A DNA stretch of 64,000 bases from Stenotrophomonas lactitubi (lineage in GTDB: Bacteria; Pseudomonadota; Gammaproteobacteria; Xanthomonadales; Xanthomonadaceae). Location of the stretch: NCBI RefSeq assembly GCF_002803515.1, contig NZ_PHQX01000002.1, positions 124,001 to 188,000 on the forward strand, in the 5' to 3' direction. Every line of letters begins with the position of its first letter. Position 1 is the stretch's first letter. The position numbers and the translations under genes were made by a program. Below are positions 59,739 through 64,000 of this stretch, in pieces. Under the pieces are notes generated by a model, which was not told the origin of the DNA, ran no database searches, and worked only from the letters and a program-made list of their open reading frames with translations.

Positions 59739-60631
59739 GCGCCGCCCCTGCGGCCGAACAGCGCCTGCAGCGGCTGGTCCAGCGGCTGGTCGAGCCAACC
59801 GGTGGCGGTGGCGATGCCACTGGACTGCAACCGCGCCTGCAGCGCGGCATGGGCCTCGGCGAAGCGCTGCAGGTAGTCGGCACGGATCGCGGCGCCATCG
59901 CCGAGAAGTTCATCGCCCGTTTCCGGGTCGCGGAAACGATGACCTGCGTCGAACGGGAAATCGCGTTCGTCGGCGGTCAGCACCTGCAGCAGCATCACCT
60001 CGCGGCGCGCGCTGGCCAACTGCTCCAGCAGCACGATGCCTGCGTCATCAAAACCATCGCCGATGGCCAGCAGCAGATCGCCAGGGCGCACGCGCTCCCA
60101 CAGCGGCCGCAGGCGCTCGGCGGTCGGCCATCCGCCACGCGCCTGCAGGGCATGCAGTTGCAGGTGCACGCGGTCACGCTGGCGCGCGCCATGTGCGGCC
60201 GGCACCAGCTGCAGGCCTTCGCCGTCGATGGCCAGCAGGCCGAAGCGATCACCTTGCTGCAGTGCCAGCTCGACCACGCAGGCTGCCAGTTGCCGCATGT
60301 GATCCAGGCGGCTGCGTCCAGGTGCCGCGCGGTCGGCCTGGCCCGCCGAGGCGGTGGCATCGAGCAGCAACCACACGGTGATCGGGCTTTCGCGCTCGGA
60401 TTCACGCACGAAGAAGCGGTCCGAGCGCGCGTAAAGCTTCCAGTCGATCTGGCGCAGTTCGTCGCCGGGCTCGTAGGCGCGGTACTGGGCGAATTCCAGG
60501 CCGGCGCCGCGGCTGCGGCTGGCATGTTGACCAATGCCGCTCGCGCCGCTGGCCAGGCGTGGCCACAGCCGCAGCGCACGCAGTCGCGCACGCAGGTCGG
60601 GTGGCAGCAGCAGCGGCGTGCCGGCAGTCAC
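59735..60631 (-). CDS. DUF58-family protein
   Basis: A 298-residue protein with the DUF58 signature RAYEPGDELRQIDWKLYARS, then DRFFVRESERE and a VWA-like core (VWLLLDATASAG, LLLAIGDGFDDAG). DUF58 proteins are regular partners of MoxR AAA+ ATPases. The start is most likely GTG at 60631, eight bases after the moxR stop; upstream sequence in this frame lies inside moxR. Overlaps the BatA-like start by four bases. Confidence 0.87.
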   Translation of the reverse strand: MTAGTPLLLPPDLRARLRALRLWPRLASGASGIGQHASRSRGAGLEFAQYRAYEPGDELRQIDWKLYARSDRFFVRESERESPITVWLLLDATASAGQADRAAPGRSRLDHMRQLAACVVELALQQGDRFGLLAIDGEGLQLVPAAHGARQRDRVHLQLHALQARGGWPTAERLRPLWERVRPGDLLLAIGDGFDDAGIVLLEQLASARREVMLLQVLTADERDFPFDAGHRFRDPETGDELLGDGAAIRADYLQRFAEAHAALQARLQSSGIATATGWLDQPLDQPLQALFGRRGGA

Positions 60632-60638
60632 CAGTGGA

Positions 60639-61622
60639 TCAACCGGGGAATGGAACGGCCTGCAGCAGTGCGGCGACCACATCGTCAGCCCGCTTCTGCT
60701 CGGCCTCGGCGGCGAAGGACAGCAGCAGGCGATGACGCATGACCGGTGCGGCCAGCGCCTGCACATCCTCGCGGGTGGCGGCGAAACGTCCCTGCAGCAG
60801 TGCGCGGGCCTTGGCGGCCAGCACCAGCGACTGCCCGGCACGCGGGCCTGCACCCCATTTCACCCACTGGTTGATTGCCGCCGGTGCGCCCTCGCCGGGA
60901 CGGCTGGCGCGCACCAAGCGGGTGATCCAGGCCAGCACGTCGGGGCTGACATGCACCTGGCGCACCGCTGCCTGCAGCGCGATCACCGCGTCGGCATCCA
61001 TCACCTTCGGCACGCTTCCAGTGGCGCTACCGGTGGTCTGTTCCAGGATCTGCCGCTCTTCTTCCTCGCTGGGGTAATCGACCAGCACGTGCAGCAGGAA
61101 GCGATCCAGCTGCGCTTCGGGCAATGGATAGGTACCGGCCTGTTCGATCGGATTCTGCGTGGCCAGCACGAAGAACGGCGCCGGCAACGTGTAGGTCGTG
61201 CCGGCGTAGCTGACGGTGCGTTCCTGCATCGCTTCCAGCAGCGCGGCCTGCGTCTTGGGCGGGGTGCGGTTGAGCTCGTCGGCCAGCAGCAGGTTGGTGA
61301 AGATAGGGCCCTGCTGGAAGCGGAAATGGCGATGGCCGGTACCGTGGTCTTCTTCCAGCAGTTCGGTGCCGAGGATGTCGCTGGGCATCAGGTCCGGGGT
61401 GAACTGCACGCGCCGGAACTGCAGTTCCAGTGCCTGCCCCAGCGAGCGAACCAGCAGGGTCTTGCCCAGCCCCGGCGCGCCTTCCAGCAGGCAGTGGCCA
61501 CCGGCCAGCAGGCCGATCAGCAACTGCTCGACCACCGTGTGCTGGCCGACCACGGCGTGGGCGAGCGCAGCGCGCAGATCGTGCAGGCGCGGCAGCAGGG
61601 TATCGAGGTCGGGGGAAGTCAT
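60639..61622 (-). CDS. MoxR-family AAA+ ATPase
   Basis: A 327-residue MoxR protein: Walker A LEGAPGLGKTLL, RVQFTPDLMPSDILG, Walker B LLADELNRTPPKTQAALLEAMQE, sensor 1 FVLATQNPIEQAGTYPLPEAQ and a C-terminal lid. MoxR ATPases act as chaperones that assemble or activate metalloproteins and VWA-domain partners. Start ATG 61622, 13 bases after the DUF4159 gene. It is the motor of this minus-strand cluster. Confidence 0.93.
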   Translation of the reverse strand: MTSPDLDTLLPRLHDLRAALAHAVVGQHTVVEQLLIGLLAGGHCLLEGAPGLGKTLLVRSLGQALELQFRRVQFTPDLMPSDILGTELLEEDHGTGHRHFRFQQGPIFTNLLLADELNRTPPKTQAALLEAMQERTVSYAGTTYTLPAPFFVLATQNPIEQAGTYPLPEAQLDRFLLHVLVDYPSEEEERQILEQTTGSATGSVPKVMDADAVIALQAAVRQVHVSPDVLAWITRLVRASRPGEGAPAAINQWVKWGAGPRAGQSLVLAAKARALLQGRFAATREDVQALAAPVMRHRLLLSFAAEAEQKRADDVVAALLQAVPFPG

Positions 61623-61635
61623 GGGCGTGGTCCGT

Positions 61636-62343
61636 TCAATTGTTCAATGCATACATCACGATGTTGACGCCGAAGCGGGTGTTGTCTTCGGCCAGGAAAC
61701 GCTTGTTGCGCCAGTCGTAGTCCCACTCGCAGCCGTAGTCCTTGTTGCTGTAGAGCAGCCCCAGCCGACCGTCGACTTCGATGCCTTTCAGGTAGTCGTG
61801 CACCAGGTCATCGCCCCACCCGTTGAGCTCGAAGCTGGTTGCGGGAGGGCCGTCGGGGAAGCGGAAGAAGCTGCGGTACAGCGCGTGGCTGTTGGGCAGC
61901 TTCTGCAGCGCCTTCGGCCCGAACAGCCGGCCCATCTGCGCTTCGAACGAGGTGGCAAACAGGCCATCGATATCGTGGTTGCAGTCATCGACGAAAACAA
62001 AGCCACCATTGCGCACGTAGCGCACGAAGTTCTGCCGTTCGGCGGCGTTGAACTCGACCAGGGTGTGCCCGGCCAGGTAGCAGAATGGCGCCTCCAGCAT
62101 GCGCGGGTCGGCCAACGCCACCACGCGTTCCTGCGGGTCCACCCGCAGGGAGGTGTAGTCGATCAGCGAGGTGATCAGGTTGGACGGCATGCGCGCGTCC
62201 ACGTCCCAGTCACCGGAGTCGTACTGCAGGCGGGTGAACCAGAAGTCGTAGCGCGAACTGCGCGGGCCTGCCTGTGCCCATGCCGGCAGCGCCGCCGCCG
62301 AAGCGGCAGCGGCCAACCAGCGCAGGCAGGCCCGGCGATCCAT
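61636..62343 (-). CDS. DUF4159-domain exported protein
   Basis: A 235-residue protein with a Tat/Sec-type signal (MDRRACLRWLAAAASAAALP) and a DUF4159 domain: YDFWFTRLQYDSGDWDVD, SLRVDPQERVVALADP, FVRYVRNGGFVFVDDCNHD and GRLGLLYSNKDYGCEWDYD. DUF4159 proteins usually occur in MoxR/DUF58 operons and resemble amidotransferase-like folds; activity unknown. Its ATG overlaps the stop of the TldE-like gene by one base (TGATG). Confidence 0.85.
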   Translation of the reverse strand: MDRRACLRWLAAAASAAALPAWAQAGPRSSRYDFWFTRLQYDSGDWDVDARMPSNLITSLIDYTSLRVDPQERVVALADPRMLEAPFCYLAGHTLVEFNAAERQNFVRYVRNGGFVFVDDCNHDIDGLFATSFEAQMGRLFGPKALQKLPNSHALYRSFFRFPDGPPATSFELNGWGDDLVHDYLKGIEVDGRLGLLYSNKDYGCEWDYDWRNKRFLAEDNTRFGVNIVMYALNN

Positions 62344-63677
62344 CAGACCGCGTCGGACAACGACGTAAAGGTGAAATCGCGCAGCTTCATCGGCGGAATC
62401 ATCATCACGAAGCTGGATTCGTCACCGGCCACGCGCACCGGCTTGCCCAGCTCTTCGATGTTGTTGAGCATGATCACCGGCGACTCGTTGAAGCGGAAAT
62501 TCTTCACCGGGTGCTTGATCTGTCCGTTCTCGATGTAGAAGGTGCCATCGCGGGTCAGGCCGGTCAGCAGCACGGTCTGCGGGTCGACCATGCGGATGTA
62601 CCAGGTGCGGGTGACCAGGATGCCCTTCTGGGTGCCGCGCACCAGCTCGGCGGTGTTCTTCTCGCCACCACTCATCAGCAGGTTGCCGGGCGTGGCCTTG
62701 GCGGTCTTGCCCTGCTTCTGTGCCCAGAAGCGCGAGTAGTCGAGGTTGGCGACCTTGCCGTTCTCGATGATGGCGATGCGCTCGCGCGGCATGCCTTCGC
62801 CATCCCACGGCAGCACCGGCGCATCCGGATGCCACGGGTCGGCGTGCATGTTCACGCGCGGATCGTAGACCTGCTCGCCCAGCTTGTTGCCGCCGCCCTT
62901 CTTCGACAGGAAGCTGCGGCCTTCGTCAGCCGAGCGAGCACTGAAGAAGTTCATCATGAAGCTGATCAGGCCCGCGGCCGCCGCCGGTTCCAGGATCACC
63001 GTGTACTTGCCGGGTTCCAGCGCCTTGGCTTCCTGCGACTCGGTCGCCTTGCGCATCGCGATGCGGATGTCCTGGTCGGCCTTGAAGTCGGCCGCGTCCT
63101 TCAGGTTGCGACCCACCCAGCCCGAGCCACGGCCGTCTTCGGTGCGCACGGTGCAGGTGTAGTCGAAGTTGGTGCTGCGCTGGTAACCGAAGTTGCCGTT
63201 GCTGTTGGCCGTGGCGTAGAAGCCCTGGCCGTCTTCCAGGAAGCCGGCGGCGATCAGCCCGTTGCCACGGCACGGCGCGATCGAATCGGCGGCGACCTTG
63301 GCACGGAAGGCCGGATCGATGGCGGCAGTGGATTCGCTGAAGGTCGGGCTGGCGCGGTAGCTCTGCTTGCCGATGGCCGGCATGAACTCCGGGTTCTCCG
63401 GGGCAAGGCGGGCCAGGTCTTCGGCGCGACGGACCACGCGCTGCAGCGCGGCGTCGTCGAACTCGTTGATCGAAGCGGTACCCACGCGCTTGCCGAAAGC
63501 CACGGTAACGGCCAGTTCGGTGTTGTCGACGATGCCACTGGTGGACACGTTGTTCAGGGCGAAACGGATGTTGCCGTTGATCGACCCCGCCAGTACGGCG
63601 GTGCACTCATCGGCCTTGGACAGGGCGATGACCTTGTCGAGGATGGCCTTGGCCTGGGCTTCGGTGAAGATACTCAT
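62343..63677 (-). CDS. TldE/PmbA-family protein
   Basis: A 444-residue TldD/PmbA-family protein without a signal peptide: NTELAVTVAFGKRVGTASIN, FTEAQAKAILDKVIALSKAD, RGSGWVGRNLKD, TPGNLLMSGGEKNTAEL and a final MMIPPMKLRDFTFTSLSDAV. TldE lacks the metal-binding HExxxH of TldD and forms a heterodimer with it to degrade unfolded peptides and mature microcin-type peptides. It follows the TldD gene by 21 bases. Whether this is the main TldDE pair or a second one cannot be told here. Confidence 0.85.
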   Translation of the reverse strand: MSIFTEAQAKAILDKVIALSKADECTAVLAGSINGNIRFALNNVSTSGIVDNTELAVTVAFGKRVGTASINEFDDAALQRVVRRAEDLARLAPENPEFMPAIGKQSYRASPTFSESTAAIDPAFRAKVAADSIAPCRGNGLIAAGFLEDGQGFYATANSNGNFGYQRSTNFDYTCTVRTEDGRGSGWVGRNLKDAADFKADQDIRIAMRKATESQEAKALEPGKYTVILEPAAAAGLISFMMNFFSARSADEGRSFLSKKGGGNKLGEQVYDPRVNMHADPWHPDAPVLPWDGEGMPRERIAIIENGKVANLDYSRFWAQKQGKTAKATPGNLLMSGGEKNTAELVRGTQKGILVTRTWYIRMVDPQTVLLTGLTRDGTFYIENGQIKHPVKNFRFNESPVIMLNNIEELGKPVRVAGDESSFVMMIPPMKLRDFTFTSLSDAV

Positions 63678-63698
63678 GGTGTAAGGGCTCCTGACCGG

Positions 63699-64000
63699 TC
63701 AGCCGAGGCTGCGTGCGGTGTTGATGACGTTGATGCCGTTGAAGCGCGCGGTCGAAGACCCGTGCGAGACCGCCGAGACCTGGCCGGGCTGGCCCTTGCC
63801 GTCGAAGAACGAACCGCCCAGGCGGTAATCGCGCTCGTCGGCGACGGCGCTGCAGGCGTTCCAGAACTCCGGCGTGCGGATCTGGTAGGCCACGTCTTCA
63901 AGCATGCGGGTGATCTTTCCGTTCTTGATCTCGTAGAACAGCTGGCCGCCGAACTGCGCGTTGTAGCGCTGCTGGTCGATCGAGAACGAACCGTCACCGA
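63699..64000 (-). CDS. TldD-family protease, C-terminal part only
   Basis: About 100 C-terminal residues are visible; the gene continues past the right edge. FGGQLFYEIKNGKITRMLED, VAYQIRTPEFWNACSAVADE and GQPGQVSAVSHGSSTARFNG match the C-terminal end of TldD-type metallopeptidases. The HExxxH zinc motif would lie upstream, outside the window. First visible gene of the minus-strand TldD-TldE-DUF4159-MoxR cluster. Confidence 0.8.
   Translation of the reverse strand, partial: GDGSFSIDQQRYNAQFGGQLFYEIKNGKITRMLEDVAYQIRTPEFWNACSAVADERDYRLGGSFFDGKGQPGQVSAVSHGSSTARFNGINVINTARSLG

Noticed and set aside
54653..64000. Calling the cluster a complete Bat (aerotolerance) operon
   Set aside because: The VWA proteins with an intact metal site (BatA/BatB) are not seen; only the BatA-type N-terminal domain is present.

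Overview
The window looks like chromosomal DNA of a Stenotrophomonas species, most likely the S. maltophilia complex. It is uniformly GC-rich, its proteins read as Xanthomonadaceae orthologues, and its intergenic spaces carry many short palindromes beginning with GTAG (the SMAG repeats known from S. maltophilia). I see no rRNA, tRNA, insertion sequence, prophage or CRISPR array. Genes are dense, and very long antisense open frames are GC artefacts.

Layout. 1-9.5 kb: the end of an SF1 helicase-like gene, a patatin-like lipoprotein, a GYF+AIM24 protein, a TonB-dependent receptor, a class A acid phosphatase and a lipase-like/DUF4785 pair. 9.5-13 kb: an ABC ATPase, a desaturase overlapping an EF-hand protein, and mutM. 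13-18 kb: an ECF sigma factor paired with a transmembrane Ser/Thr kinase, then opgD. 18.4-24.3 kb: tdk, rep, a GNAT enzyme, yceH, a P4-type phosphatase and pyrF. 24.5-33 kb: a trypsin-like protease, a lipoprotein, plsB, ttcA, rdgC and a YgjP-type peptidase. 33-43 kb: a double-domain methylglyoxal synthase, a hybrid histidine kinase and gltBD. 42.7-49 kb: three I78-type inhibitor lipoproteins among topoisomerase IB, a basic-tailed SDR and a BlaI/M56 signalling pair. 49-53 kb: a pair resembling MrfA/MrfB, which act in DNA repair. 54.6-64 kb: one compact minus-strand cluster of TldD, TldE, DUF4159, MoxR, DUF58, a BatA-like protein and two large membrane proteins.

The signal that ordinary genes do not explain is a family of four structured elements (about 110-190 bp) just downstream of opgD, tdk, rep and mgsA. 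All four have the same orientation relative to the gene they follow. They share a conserved strand and tail, while their stem arms differ in sequence but stay complementary. Two of them sit inside a mirror-symmetric intergenic region of about 700 bp between opgD and tdk. Other points of interest are a BlaI-type operator pair controlling an M56 protein that has no penicillin-binding sensor, a candidate small RNA near 25.4 kb, and the MoxR-TldDE gene cluster.
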